From the NCBI GenBank assembly GCA_033239005.1, contig BSQZ01000128.1, positions 295,001-359,000 on the forward strand: 64,000 nt of DNA, read 5' to 3'. Shown here piece after piece: positions 35,720-53,078 of the stretch. How positions within the stretch are numbered: position 1 is the stretch's first letter; every line of letters starts with the position of its first letter. Both the position numbers and the translations under genes were made by a program. This stretch comes from Lamellibrachia satsuma. Its lineage: Eukaryota > Annelida > Polychaeta > Sabellida > Siboglinidae. The notes below the pieces were generated by a model that saw only the letters and a list, made by a program, of their open reading frames with translations, was not told where the DNA came from and did not search any database.

Positions 35720-36620
35720 GTTACAGTTTGTGCACTGATATTGCGTTGTCGGCCGTATATAATGTTGCATCTCTTATGTTGCGTTATACTTATGATATTT
35801 TGTTTTTGAACTGATATTACATATAATACTCTCTGTCTGACATTGTGTTGTCTGATAATAACTTTATATCATCAGCCTACGGTCGTATTGCCATTTTCAT
35901 GTTGTATTATTGGGTGTGATAGTTTAATCGCACATTGCTACTGCGCCGTTTGCTTGAAGCTATGTTATCAATGCGATGTTCGTTGTTGTGATGATGTTGA
36001 ATTATTTATTGGTGTGATAGTGTGTACTCGGACAGATATAGTGTCCTCGGAGCATGGACCAGAATTAAATATACTGACATGGTATTATTAGTAATATATA
36101 TCATGACACTTAACATATATTATAGCACACAATCTATCGACGCGTAACATTAAATACAGTTTACCGCATGATACAGCTAATATATCGGCGTAGAACATTT
36201 GTACGCCCATAATTGTTTACACGTAGCCTTGTTCGTATAAATGCATGACTCATGTCATGCCATTAGCTTTTGAATGGGAATCCCGCCGCTCTTGCAGTGT
36301 TGTAATTACATGTCATTCGATCGATTTACACAAATGGCCTGAGCCGGCGGCTTCCTCTATGATTGATTGGGCAATATTATGAGTTGCACATTGCCGAGAG
36401 TGTGGGATTAATTATACATGGTTTTCCTGTTTGATATTAGGTTCTCGGCCTGATATTGTGCTACCGATATCATGTTGTGGTATAGGCCTTATATTGTGTT
36501 CCCTGTCTGATATAACGTTCTCAATCTGGTATCGTGTTGTCGGTCTGATATCAACATACATTGTGGTATCGATATGGCACGTTTCCATAACATGGTAGCC
36601 TCGGTCTAACATCTTTTTCT
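35720..36620. repeat. Degenerate 24-27-bp repeat clusters (35720-36110 and 36410-36620)
   Basis: Both stretches are built from diverged CTGATATTGTGTTGTC-like units. Between them is ordinary AT-rich sequence. No coding signal. Confidence 0.45.
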
Positions 36621-38980
36621 CCGATATTTGTTACGATTGGTGTAGTAGTATTGCAGTCATATTGGTGTAGTAGTATTGCAGTCATATGACTGCAATACTT
36701 GACTGTGGTACATTTTATTATCGTCGGTTTTTTTCCGTCGGTTTAATGGTGTGATATCGGTAGTGTATGTGTTGTGGTCGCATGAGATGATGTTCTTTGC
36801 ATGATATGTTATACATAGTATGGAAAGTGAAGCACATTTGCACATATTGAAACTTTACTCGCGAAAATAAGGGATTAAGAGGTGTCCTGCCCGTAAGTCT
36901 GTATGTTGTCTGCTTGCCCGTCCCTTACCCGTACGGCCAGACTGGCTGCATGCCGAAGTCTTGACATGTAGATGAGTCAATTTAGCATAGCACCTGACAC
37001 GGTTAGATTGTTGTGGATCATTACGGTAGTAAACCAATTGACCACAACCTATCACAAAGCGGTTGATTGGCGTCACTTCTCAGTGATATCTTTAGTTATA
37101 GTGAACCATATGTAAGTGTTCGTAATCTTCGTGACCTGTTCAAACTACCTGATTGATCGAGTGTTCCTTCCCTGTATCTGAATTTACCAGTAAGAGGCAC
37201 AGCTTTTTGAACACATCGATATTTTTTCGTTGAAACGCTGTACTGCCTACATATCAACCGTTCGTACAACTATAGCGACATCTTTCCAAATTTGCAGATT
37301 AGTTGTATGCTCGCTTGAGAGCGTCCATGCTTAGGTCTGATATGCGGGTGTGTAGTGTGCACATTTAGACAGAAAGGCGAAAAGACGAAAACAATATATT
37401 GTTGGAATGGGACGTGGACGTGGAGTCGCGTACATGCATTCTGGGATATTTGCAACATTGGCAGTTATAAAGGCTTAAGGCATAATCATGCATGCAGGAA
37501 GGAATGCATGGAGTCAATCAGACAAGCAGACAGGCATGGGGAATCGGCCAGGCATGCAGCTAATATCACGGGCGTGGAGGCATGCAGCCAGTCTAACAAA
37601 CGGGCAAGTGGACGGGCGAACAATATGCTGACTATCATGTGGGCATGCTGGTGTGTAAACAGGCGAACCTGCCTGCTTGTCTCTCTGCCAGCAAGCGTGC
37701 ATGTTCGCCGGTTGGCAACAGACAGACTAGCAGGCAGGTTCATTGGTTGACAGCAGGCTGATAGGAAGGAATGTAGTAAGAATGAGAGACAGACAGGAAG
37801 GCAGCGACTCAGTTTATATGGCTGATGATACGTTTGTGTACACGTACAATTCACGTGTAAGGCATTAAGTATAATACTTATTGCGAGACGACTATTACAA
37901 ACCCTGTGTTTACCTTATTATCGTTGCAGTTCGTACCCCCTGTCAAACAACGTCTCCTGGGCACAGATCGGGTGCCGTAGGCTCCAGAGAACGGCCGTTC
38001 TACTCGTGCAGACTACACGTTAAATGGCAGCCTATTCTACATATTCCACGGCGTCGCGCTTCGCAGCACTCACCACAAAGGCTTGAATGGGACTGAACAA
38101 AGTAAACGAGTCGTAGCCGCATGAGTGGATGGAAGGTCCTGCCATTGTGCTAATCGGCGGCCGTTGTACAAATTAAATAGCTGGAGCGTTCTACACACGC
38201 AATCGATTCGACGTTCGCTGTATCGACTGCAGTTCGATTTATTGTCACATTTGCGGCTTATCGGTTATTAATTACGACATCGACAATGGTCAATCAGCAT
38301 AAACTTGAGGTAAAATTATGTGTTTATGTATCAGTGCTGTCTGTGGAATGGTCGCGCTTACATTAAACGATGTGTATCCGCTAACAGCGCCGTTGTCGCA
38401 CTAATTGCCGGAACGTTTCTGTCACGCTTCGATCTAACTTGCTTGTTGCAGCCCGCCCGCTTTATTCCACGTGTGCCAGCATGTTCCGTAGTGCCTCTCT
38501 CGCTGTGGATTACTTCTGTTTGAAGAGTGCTTTGGACAGGGCAGATTTTAAAATAATTCCAGGTTGCCCTGTGACTGCTGGAAGATTTTTCAGCTTAATA
38601 CTGCCAATGTCCAGAGGAAGAGCGTGGCTAATACATATGGGAACAAGGTGTGTGCGCGTTCACTAAAGGCCCCTCCCAACAGACCCATTACCACCAAGCT
38701 ACCTGGTGGATTGTAATGGGACTTTTATGTTCGGCAGCGTTTGCATTACGAATCCCAGTATGTCTCACGAATGTCGCTGCTGTACTAGTGTTACATATTT
38801 CCATATTAATTTCTCATTGTTATGCCTAGTACATTAACGTTTCAATGTATTTTATTTAATAAACAACAATGCATCGCATACAAGTACATACTACCAAGAC
38901 AAGTGCAAAAAAAATTTTAAATACACAAAAACACGAGTAAATTAAAAATATAAAACCTCCGTTGATAAAATACTATTATG
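36620..38980. other. No gene seen
   Basis: 37490-37800 is rich in GCAGGCAG/GACAGACA-like cryptic repeats, which explains overlapping open frames on both strands. The rest is unremarkable. Confidence 0.45.
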
Positions 38981-38981
38981 T

Positions 38982-39571
<590 letters not shown>

Positions 39572-39574
39572 ACA

Positions 39575-41030
39575 AGATTAATTCTATTTTTCATGGTTGG
39601 AAACTCGATGTACCGACGTCTCACCGGTTATAACAATATGCTACTAGTCTGAATGTGTTTAAAACAAAACTAATATACACATATCTAAAAGGTTCGGGTT
39701 AAATATGCTGACAAATCGTTCGACTTGCGATGGGCCAATGAAATCCTTGTCCATTTGTCATCTAGTTAAAGTGTATTTCTAAGGAAGCAATTTCAGTAAA
39801 TCGTGTTAATATTGCGCACATTTAAGGTGTATCAAACAAGTAGAAGTTCCCTCAGCCGATATATTCCGAAAAGAAGCTATAGTGACGCCGTGACGTCTGA
39901 TTGTCACATATGAACTCGTGGTTTATGCTCGAATACATTAAAATGCGTTGCCATGACAATGGAAAGGACCTCATGAGGTCATAAAGAAGGTCGGGTTAAC
40001 CAATTACAGAATCTGGGTTGGAAACAAATAGCAGTGTCTATTGCTGCTATCTTGGATCCTCTTGGTGATTCTTCCTTGGAGATAGAACCACTGCGATGGA
40101 AATCGGAAGAGACAATTCAGTAAGTGGTACATATTGGTTGAAAGTCATGCTAGTGGCGCCGAATAGCGACCAACGGCGAATCGAGATTTTGGAAAATGGT
40201 TTAGTTACAACGGATTAGGACCAGCGATCTCCTCGATTCTACTTTTTCAACCGAACTTACTGAAATTTTAGGATAACATTAGATATTCATAAAAACAATT
40301 ATACAGATTAAAAAAAAAAATTGTCTACCAGGTGGCGATGGGGTCGCCCCAACTTGAATTTTGATTGATTCACCGTGATGGACGTATCTAGAAAACGGAT
40401 TGACCAAATTCATTCAAACTTTGCACATTAATATATTACATAAAAGGGCAGACTATGACAGTCTAAGTTTTTTTATTTTCCAAACAAATTTTTTGATGAA
40501 TTTCTCAATCTTTTTCTAAAGTCAGCATTTCATCAAAGTCATGATATTACATGTAATCCAAATGCTGCATCTAAAATCTAAGACTCTCATAGTCTAGCAC
40601 ATTATCTTGATGGAAAATTTTGAAAATGTCAAAGGATTATGTTGATAAATAGCCGAGTTAGACAAAATAAGAGATTGCTTATCGGCAAAAAAAATTTTAT
40701 TGAGAAAAATGGCATTGAAGATTGTCAACATTCCAATACAAAATTTCATAGGCAAAAATAGAACTGCAGTGATAACATTTCACACAAAGCTTCTACAGTT
40801 GATTGTCTTTCCAATGATATATACTGTTCATCATTTGGTTGTGTGAAAATATATATAAAAAAAGACGACGAGACATCAAAAATATGTGACCATTATCACT
40901 ACACAATGGTACTGCACGACTAAAACTATAAACTGTCTTTTTCCAGTTGATTGTCTTTCGAAAAGTTCAAAATTCAATTGAAGCCACTCAACAATAGGTG
41001 TTTCAACATCATCACAGCTGCCAAACTGAA
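39575..41030. other. AT-rich, no gene seen
   Basis: It contains homopolymer A runs and no motif I can support. Confidence 0.45.
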
Positions 41031-41036
41031 TACAAG

Positions 41037-41924
41037 CTACAATTCACCAGCAGCATAGTCGCTGGCTGAAGTTTCGGCATCGGCTGCACGAGTAAACCTA
41101 CAAGCCTGTCGCACAGTTTGTGTCGAACCTTCGGCCTGCCACTCAGCTTCGTGGAGCCGCTTTCTTTCGGCATCGGCGGTGATCAATGCGTCGCGGTCTA
41201 TGTAGGTCTGGCGCACAGTGTTGATGGCTGAGGGGGCTTCAGCTCAGAATCAACCTGCATGGAAAATTATTTGGTATTAAATTGTACATCTGACAATTAG
41301 CATAATATCAATACTAACAGTCAGATGAGCTGGACAGTAATCATTGACATCAATAAAACAGGCACAGGTTTTATGTTAGGCCAATTGGCATTGTCATTTA
41401 TGTAATATATGTCTAACATGACAATAGTGTAACAGACAACATAGATAATAATGTATATGCCATAGTATAAAAATATAGACATGAATGTCTGCACAATTGA
41501 AAATGTAAACATACAGATAAAGAGATATTACAGTGTCAGTGACAGTGTGACCTAATAAATTAGCCTAGTTTTATGGCTTCTTTGAATGTCGGTGCCTGGA
41601 TAATATTCAGCCTTCAGGTATTCCAAGTTGGCAAGAAATTAGTTGCCAGAAAATATTATACATAACATCCTGATGCAAACAATGATAGCTTATACGTACG
41701 TCAAGTTCTGTCGACGAGGGCATCTGCTCAGGCTCAGCCTCAAGCTGAACTGCCACTGGGCCAGCACTGTGTCCAGCCACGGGTGCATCGGCACTCGTGT
41801 CAGCTTCACTGCCGCCTTTCTCTCGTTTGCGGATGATCACTGACCGTGCCAAACGCAACTGTCGGCATCTAGACATCGGCTTCGTACTAAACTGCCGCTT
41901 GGCTTTCCCGTATCTTCCGGACAT
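41037..41924 (-). pseudogene. Two-exon coding-like locus, unrecognised, probably broken
   Basis: Exon 1 begins at ATG 41924 (MSGRYGKAKRQF, basic, then an acidic A/E/P-rich stretch ending PSSTELD) and has a good donor, GTACGT, near 41702. Exon 2 follows the acceptor tttccatgcag near 41256. It continues VDSELKPPQ in phase, but that frame stops quickly. The neighbouring frame is open and charged (TVRQTYIDRDALITADAERK) down to a TAG near 41037, so a frameshift is needed. The N-terminus recalls the first exon of transposon-linked genes. No function can be assigned. Confidence 0.3.
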
Positions 41925-43649
41925 CTTCCGTAAAATATAATAATGCGACGCGAAGTGAACAAAAACAGCAATGACGAACAGAGAAGGGAATTTCCTTTGT
42001 GACAGCTTTCCCGGCCGACAGCCAATCTGCGCGCCCTACTTGGGGGTGTGTCCGTTGTTGCCAATCGTAGCGACGCTATCGCTCCACAGGAGGTCCGCTT
42101 CTAGGTCAAAATGCTCCAAATCTACCAGGGATTTTACAGAACAACTGCTACCATAATGCACTGCGAAAGTGACGTTACACGTGGATACCAAATATGGTGG
42201 GATGTTTACAAAGATGGCGGAGCATGCGGCCGCCAAAAGTGTACTATTTTTCGATTGCAGTTGCGCAAGATTATCACACTAAGACAATGGGCCTGTCATA
42301 AATGTTCGTTTTTATTGCATTTGGAGAATTTATTTATATGTATAAAACACACAGGTCGACAGATATATAATAATAATATATTAATATGACAAAATAAGAA
42401 AATGACACAAAAATAAATAAAAATCGAAAAAACAGGATTTTTACGAGATCATGTCCCCTTATCAGATAAACGAAATGTTGTCATGGTTGGTATAATTGGA
42501 ACATTTGTTGTATACTGATGTTGTTTGTTATTGTGTTTGCATGTAATTATGTCAATGACAGCAGCAAATATGTTTACGTTCTCACCTTCGACAATGGGTT
42601 GAGATAAAAGGAAATGTGCAAAACGCTTTTTTTATGAATCTTGCATGGGATGCACTTTGGTGTAAACCACCATAATTGTGTGAGTATTATCTAGATTCTA
42701 ATGATGTATATTTTGTGTAGGATATTATTTGATTTGAATGTTTGATACTGGGGCGTTTTGGTGCAACTATTACGTAAAGTTTCATTAGTCAACTTTCAGT
42801 AAAATAGGTTACGTATGCACTAAAATGAGTGGGTGCTTTATTATGAGACGAGAACTATTATTGGTGGTAGAAGAAGTACAAAACTGCTGACGACGGATGT
42901 TTTGGTCAGATAATTGAGATAAATCAGATATCTGAGACGTATGGTTGTTCACAAGTGAATAGCCATGTAAATCGGTACATTTTCTCCGATACATAGAAAT
43001 GAGAAGCAATGTTCTCTTGAATAGAACGCATTCAACGAGTAAGGTAAAGTGATCACACTTATGTCTCCTGTTGGGAGTTTCGACGTGCAAGGACACTAAT
43101 TGTTGATGCATTATGCTTGATTCAAGAGACCATTATTTCATCATTTGCGACGTCGATTATGCATCGGTGAACGTTAATACACCGATTGCCTCTTTGGGAA
43201 CTATTTGTTGTCCGGACTGGGCGAAGACTGCTGGCATGACCCCCTGAAACCACCTTGGAATTCTTCCATCATCACTCGCCTGGCCAGCTTGACTGCACTC
43301 GTCTGACTGCACTTTACGTTTGTCTGCACTCGCCTGCACACGCACTATGTTTGAGTGCACTCGCATGAGCACGCTTGATTGCATTTGGTGTGACTAGCGT
43401 GGTACCACCCAAGCTGGAACTGTTTATGCTAGAAGCGACGCCAGCAAGTTCGTAAGAGACTGAATTATTACATCAACTGTGATTTGATAGCTTTGAATAA
43501 TATTGTAATTGTAATTATATTCAGCATACCTGATTTGTGATTATTCACTCCATTATTAATTTTGTTATTAAACGGGAAATATTTTACATATACCCAAGTT
43601 GTTGATTTACCTATAGTTGTAAGAAGAATATACACACAGTGAACCAAAA
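41925..43649. other. No gene seen
   Basis: 41990-42240 is less AT-rich than its surroundings and lies upstream of the weak locus at 41 kb. The rest is AT-rich, with TGCACTCG-like short repeats near 43290-43370. Confidence 0.4.
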
Positions 43650-44247
43650 CAAGCAGGGCCATTGGCTTACCGCATTATCCCAGCCACACTATCCATCTGT
43701 AACATATTTCTGCCGGTTTCACGAAGCACTCGTGTCGTATGAAAGAACCTATGTGTTCGAAAATATAAACTATTACAAGTTCCTTCATAACATCTCCATA
43801 CCGTGGAATCTAAATTGTTTTAATGTACGAACCATGCCTATGGCCTACGAACAGGACCTAAATATGTCGGCCATATACAGGCAAGACTGACGGATATATG
43901 ACGGGACAAACATATAGAAAACCAACAGAGGTACACACTGTTTCATGGCATAGATGGTTAAGTTGCCACAGTTCACTCAGCTGCACAGAAGAACCTGGCT
44001 ACAAACAGTGGTAGATATGTGAAAGAATCGCCTTCGGGAAGTAATTGTAGTGTGGCTGAATGCTTCCGAGAGGTGATTGCGTTGGAATGAACAAGTCTGC
44101 CATAGGGTGAAGTGTAAAGCGCTTTGCACAGTCCCAATGCCTGGATATCGCGCTATCTAACAACGAACTTTTACTTTTTTTGACGTTATATATAGGTAAA
44201 GGAGGCTATTTCAGCACATTGGAATAAAACATATGGTCACATACAAA

Positions 44248-44352
44248 TATGTGTGTGCGCATGCTTGCGTGCGTGCGTGCGTGCGTGCGTGAGTGAATGA
44301 GTGAGTGAGTGCGTGTGCGTGCGTGCGTGTGTGCGTGCTTGCGTGCGTGCGT
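44248..44352. repeat. GTGC/GAGT microsatellite
   Basis: Interrupted tetranucleotide run in segmental-duplication copy 1. Copy 2 keeps only a short GTGC-like remnant near 62300-62345. Confidence 0.85.
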
Positions 44353-44772
44353 AGAATTTGGTTGTTTAACTTGTGTCATTGCTAGACAAGTTTGTGAAAT
44401 AAAAATGTGTTTATTACAGCTTAGCTGCTAAAATTGTCGAAACAAAATGTTGCAGTCATAGTACACAGTCATAGATTATTTGGCAAAATGCCTCAAAGAG
44501 AGGCATGCCCTGTCCGCCCCTACAGTCTGCACCGTCTCTCGTCGCTTCACGCTCTTATCAATGGGAATCGTCGACACCACTCCTGAGGAATTCTGGATCC
44601 ACCTGTGATATATGTGTTAGACTAGGCTTTAATTTATCCGCATATCGAATGTCAACTTAATGTCCCTTACGAAAGATGCATGGCATATGGCCGTCGATAT
44701 TCTACCTGGCGACGAAGAAGAATCACAACAAGAAGACTTCTAAATAAACATACATGTGGTTGAAAGCTGTGA

Positions 44773-44778
44773 TTTATT
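44773..44778 (-). promoter_or_regulatory. Poly(A) signal of the SAA-like gene
   Basis: AATAAA on the minus strand, about 107 nt past the TAG at 44885. The same hexamer lies at an equivalent distance from the paralogous stop (62762-62767). Confidence 0.6.
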
Positions 44779-44884
44779 CACATTATCATTTTGTTACAAT
44801 GAACACTACGTCACGGTGACGTAATTGCAGCATGTTACATATGCGATAATGTCAACAACTTTAGCTGAGAGCATTGTGCATCCT

Positions 44885-48114
<3,230 letters not shown>

Positions 48115-50869
48115 GGTTGTATCTGTAACTGGAAGTTAGGATTCCCAATCATATGCGGCATAGCAACGTTTGCCTACAAGAGGTGGTTCAAGGGGCGGTT
48201 TGTTCCAAAGGGACATGATTTTAATAACCGATCTTGTTTTTACGTATATACCATGGTATATTGCCTAAAGGCACAAAGCTCATAACTCTGCTTTAATTAC
48301 ATACACCTAAGCAACACAACTAGTAAATTTGTTAATTAAAATTGTCAAGTAGGGTACGAGTCTCCATAAAAGGTAACATATACATTATTTTTAATGCATA
48401 TGGTACGTAAGGTGATTTAATTCATGTGTTCACAAATAGGTGAGTGTATTAAAAAGAATACGCCTGAAATCTCGTTTCGGCATAAGAAAGCATACATTTG
48501 TGTTTAAGCTAGAAGGGGTGTGGTTTCCAGCTACATTAACACATTTTACAAGTTGGGGAAGTTAGGGCGTGTCCGCACGATGAGACATGTCCGCACACCT
48601 CATTATTTATTGACCAAGCCGCGTAGTATTTCTTTCCAAAACTGTGCTGTACGATAGCATCTAACTAGTACATCGAGTATTTGAACCCGCGAATTGAACT
48701 CCTTTGCGTCGGTAAGAAACTAACATTTTGTCTTTGCACAATCTGATGTGATTTTTCACATATATTGTTATGTATTTCACACTTTCAATAATACATGCAC
48801 ATTGGTGTGTTGGTGCGGTTGTAATGTGTGCCATTGGTGTTGTCGCTGCACACATAAATGTTACCCCCACTGAGCTTGAGTGAGCGAAAATTCTACCCCA
48901 CCCGTCGTTTAGGGCATATCCGCATAGCCGTGTGCGCATATGCCCCAGTCGTGTGCGGATATGCCCCAGTGCAGTAAGTTAATTTACATAACGTGACGGC
49001 ATGTATGTAGCATAAACAGAGCAATTGGTGGGAAGAAAGAGAATAGTTACGCAAGTTCTCAAATAAAATACAAACAATAGTTAACATATAATGTCATTCA
49101 TTGACACAACTGTGTTAAGTGTGTGGTGTCATATGGTATATGGTAACTATGGTCAGTACGGTGAAATTTGACAAGCTTAGTCTTAATGTTACTGTCTGCT
49201 TGAGAATGATCAATTTATGGGTGAGAATAATCCAATCAACGAAATCCAAATTATTAAATGCAATACATCATTGCTAAGGTGATGACATGGTAAATATTGT
49301 TTTAAATCGAGATAGAATGATTGTGAATGCCAAAACATTTCTGATAATTTTAGCCATGGATTTCAAAAGGCTACCTGATCTTCACTGATTGCATTTCACA
49401 GATAAGCTTGGCATAGGTGAGCACATAAACACCTGCGACGGTAATCTCATGCAGGAATTGAAGGGTTTTCTACGATAACATTCCTTCATTGGTAGTTAGA
49501 TAAATTGACTGCTAATCATGGTTTCTGCGAAAATGTCAAAAGTAACATTTTGGGGCTGCTAACTACTCAAGTGATAATTTTTTTAAAGGTATCAAATGTT
49601 TTGATTCAAATATTTATTTTTTATCAAGTACAAAGGCAAATGTTCTTAATCAAATGCAAATGTTTTTATTCAAGTACAAGTGTTTTGATTTAAATGCAAA
49701 TTCAAGTGCAAATACATTGCACAAGACGATACTGCATTGAAATGCAAATGTAAATGCGACATTTTCACATGCAAGTGCATTTGTATTTGAACCCAACCGT
49801 GCGTTGTACACATAAATTATACTCATAGCAATTGGAATTTGTTTCAAGGATGGTATACTGGCAAAATAGACTGGCAAAATATTGAACAGACATTGGGAGG
49901 TTGGCCTATATGTGGGTGGGAGGTGGGATTTTGAGGTGGGATTTGTTAAAACAATAAACGTATGAGGTGATAGTTTGTGTATGTTGAGTGTTCATCTTGA
50001 AGTGAATAATAATAGTGTTGTTTTATTATGTGTCCTTTTAGTTTTCTTCATTGCATGGATTTTTGTGTGCGCTATTGTTGGGTCAAACCAATATCACGCA
50101 TACACTTCACCCAATCTAGGCCATTGCATAATATAAACTATAGTTGGTTATGCTTATTTTATTGATATGGGCGTATATGACTCCGAAATAATACTCACGT
50201 ATACATCTAACATGCAATATGATGTTCTACAGCCTGAAAATTATCATTGCAATTCTTATTATGCTCTGCAGCAAAGGCCTGGAATACGCGATGTATGTTG
50301 GCACATGCCTGTGCTGATAGGCCCAGTATCCTGGGGAATACCCGCACACCGTGGATCAATGCATATTGATAATATATACATTTTTCTTAGTGCAGTTACT
50401 AAATATACAGATTAACAAGGAGAAATGTTACCCTTCTGGTGTAACCTGTTGTTTAGTTGTGACATATGATACCTTGTGTGCGGTGTATGGACACCCCACC
50501 TTCACATATTGATCCATCTAGTTAACTCGAGTCTGCTGCAACCGACATATTTGCTGCAACTGACATATCTTTTTAGACAAGAGAGAACGGTCGTTAATTC
50601 GAATGGAAACTCACTAGAACTTTGCGACAAATGTGCATCCGCTCATCTGGATAATTACACAGCAAATTCCTTCGAGGATATTGCGCTGATGGTTTCTGAG
50701 TGTGCACTTCTCTAGAGTTAGTGAGTCAATCACAGGTTTATTTGCTTCCTTGAGTTGGATATTTTACTTCCCCTGCATAGACACCAGATTGAAGGGACCA
50801 ACAGCTTTTACTCTCTCTTCCGAAAGACACAGGCAAAGTGGGGTGAACGAAATTGCCAAAGCTTTGAAA
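48115..50869. other. Upstream of the SAA-like gene; no gene seen
   Basis: 49640-49760 has three ATGCAAAT octamers within degenerate CAAATG/CAAGTG repetition. A promoter and 5' UTR exon for the SAA-like gene are expected here but cannot be placed. Confidence 0.4.
48911..48969. other. Inverted and direct repeat of a GGGCATATCCGCA motif
   Basis: GGGCATATCCGCA at 48911 pairs with TGCGGATATGCCC near 48954. A diverged direct copy, GTGCGCATATGCCCC, lies between them. A related GTCCGCAC motif occurs near 48570-48598. Confidence 0.5.
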
Positions 50870-50941
50870 CGGCGGAGGTGGAATCGAACCACCGTCCTCC
50901 CGAACGACAGGCGGGTGTTCTAACCATTAGACCACCGCTCC
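50870..50941 (-). tRNA. tRNA-Asp(GTC)-like sequence, probable pseudogene or tRNA-derived SINE head
   Basis: The minus strand has a 72-nt tRNA-like layout. The D arm contains the A box TGGTCTAATGG. The anticodon loop CTGTCGT (anticodon GTC) sits on a stem with four good pairs and one C-T mismatch. The variable loop is 5 nt. The T arm GGTGG TTCGATT CCACC is perfect and contains an exact B box. The acceptor strands GGAGCGG and TCCGCCG do not pair, which argues against a functional tRNA. The intact A and B boxes leave pol III transcription possible. Confidence 0.5.
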
Positions 50942-51230
50942 CCACTAGTCAAAGGTTTGATAAGCGAATTCACTTACAGTCGTTAACAGCATGGTGATAA
51001 TAGTAATATGGCATCCAGAGACATGCAGTGGTAAAAACTGTCAATTATTAGTAACCGGGCTTGAAACAAAATATTAGGGAATAAACGTCGAGTTAAACCT
51101 TGACACAATAGTACATTGTCATCCAAAGAACTGGCAACGATAGTATCCTGCCTATTATGAGAATAAGAGGAACTTTAAGTCAAATCTGCTGATAACAAAT
51201 TTACAATGTCTTACCTGATTCAGCCACGCA

Positions 51231-51512
51231 AAGGTCTTTCTTCAAAGTGTGAGTCGTGCTCTTTCGGCGTTGAATCACCTGTTTATATAGCAGGCAAATG
51301 CGTTACCTCTTTTTGTAGAAACATCAACTCAACAAAAGCGCTGTCATCAGGCAAACGCAATTATCGTCACTTAACGATCTTCCTTCAAAGTGTAAGTAAT
51401 CACCACTTTATATGGCACGCAAATGCGTTACCTCTTTGTGTAGGCGGTGAAGCGACAGAAACATAAACTCAACAAAAGCACTCTCACCAGGCAAACGTAA
51501 TTATCGTCATTT
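51231..51512. repeat. ~143-bp direct tandem duplication
   Basis: The block with TTCAAAGTGT, AAATGCGTTACCTCTTT and TCAACTCAACAAAAGC-like sequence, ending AATTATCGTCA, is repeated twice with modest divergence. No gene is seen in it. Confidence 0.7.
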
Positions 51513-52242
51513 CAACTCATATACATGAACACAGATCTTTCCTATTACTTTGTTGTAACATCACTCATTAAATTGTTTGAATGTCACATTAGGCTAATCA
51601 TTCAAACGCATGACAGGTAGAGAGACAAAGAGGGAGAGAAACACAGAAGGAGAGAGGGAGACAGGCAAACAAACCAACATATAATTATTTGTATCGTGTT
51701 GCTTTTTTCACTATACAACAAAACGTCGTCGGCTTATGTGCTATTTTACACCTTAGGTAATATCCAATATTTTTTAAATATTCAATGTGTTTTAAACTGT
51801 TATATGCACTGGTATAATATTTTGCCAATAGTAAAATGGCGAAACTCAATATATAACGATGTGAATCATGGACATAATTGGTGACATGATAATATTATTA
51901 TATTAATCAGTTGACAAGTCCAACAATATAATATAGGCAGTAATATGCTGTGTTTGGTATATATCGTGTTAAGACACACGTTGTGTATGTGGGCAAGACG
52001 GTCCCTATGTCTTAGCCCAGACGCACATGGATCAAATGCATGACACATGACCAATTATGTTTAATACATTTAATATAAAACGAGCATTGTATAATTTACG
52101 TTCTGCTAGCCTGTAGGTTGAACCTATGGTGGAATATCACTAAACCAATATTTTACTATGCATGGATTGCAAGGAATGTATTATATCTTAACTCCCACTT
52201 AAATTTAAAAGCCATGATGGCCTGATATATTACTCTCATACA

Positions 52243-52418
<176 letters not shown>

Positions 52419-52506
52419 ATATATATAAACACATTTAAATTTCAGGCAATAGTTGACCATGTAAGCTAAAACCATGTTATAGATCGTGTTGCCCCCGAAA
52501 GAGGAA

Positions 52507-52534
52507 CGTCTTGCCCCAGGGATGGGGCAAGACG
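52507..52534. other. Perfect 12-bp hairpin followed by a T run
   Basis: The arms CGTCTTGCCCCA and TGGGGCAAGACG close a GGGA loop. GGCTTTTTG follows. The motif GGGCAAGACGG also occurs at 51991. In this eukaryotic setting I read it as abutting transposon ends and not a terminator. Confidence 0.6.
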
Positions 52535-53078
52535 GCTTTTTGTGTTTTCCTTCTATTTTTTATGGAACTTAGCTAGTTTGTACTGAAAATAGTTTTACAA
52601 GAGGTAAAACACGTATTTGTCCATTTTAAAAAGAAATTAAAGACATGTTAAAATAGTTTAATTATGTATAATTAGAAAGTTTTGCTTAGGGGGCCTCGCT
52701 ACCCCATGTTTCCCTACCACATTATTGAGGTCCAAAAAATATGGTCATATATGTTTGCAATCGAAAGACAAACTTGAGATATTGGAGACATATAACTGCG
52801 CTGGTTTCTGTCCAGAAATAATATTCGTCAACTTTACTAGAATGTTAACTTGATTTTTTTCGTTGTTCAAAAGCTACGTATGAATCATGTAATTACTGGC
52901 AAGACGCAGTTGGCGTAAACATATTAAATGCAAAACAGATGAAACAAATTTCAAATACACTTGTTTATTTTCAACGTACAAAAATGTGACACTGAGACGA
53001 TTTCTTTTACACCCGCAATAGATCAGTCAATTCAGCAACTGACGAATGATAGAAAAATCAGCTTGTAGTTGGGTGCGC

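Noticed and set aside
37490..37800. Overlapping open frames on both strands
   Set aside because: They follow from cryptic GCAGGCAG/GACAGACA repetition and not from coding sequence.
52507..52545. Hairpin plus T run resembling a rho-independent terminator
   Set aside because: Eukaryotic context with no adjoining gene. The inverted GGGCAAGACG motif is better explained by transposon ends.
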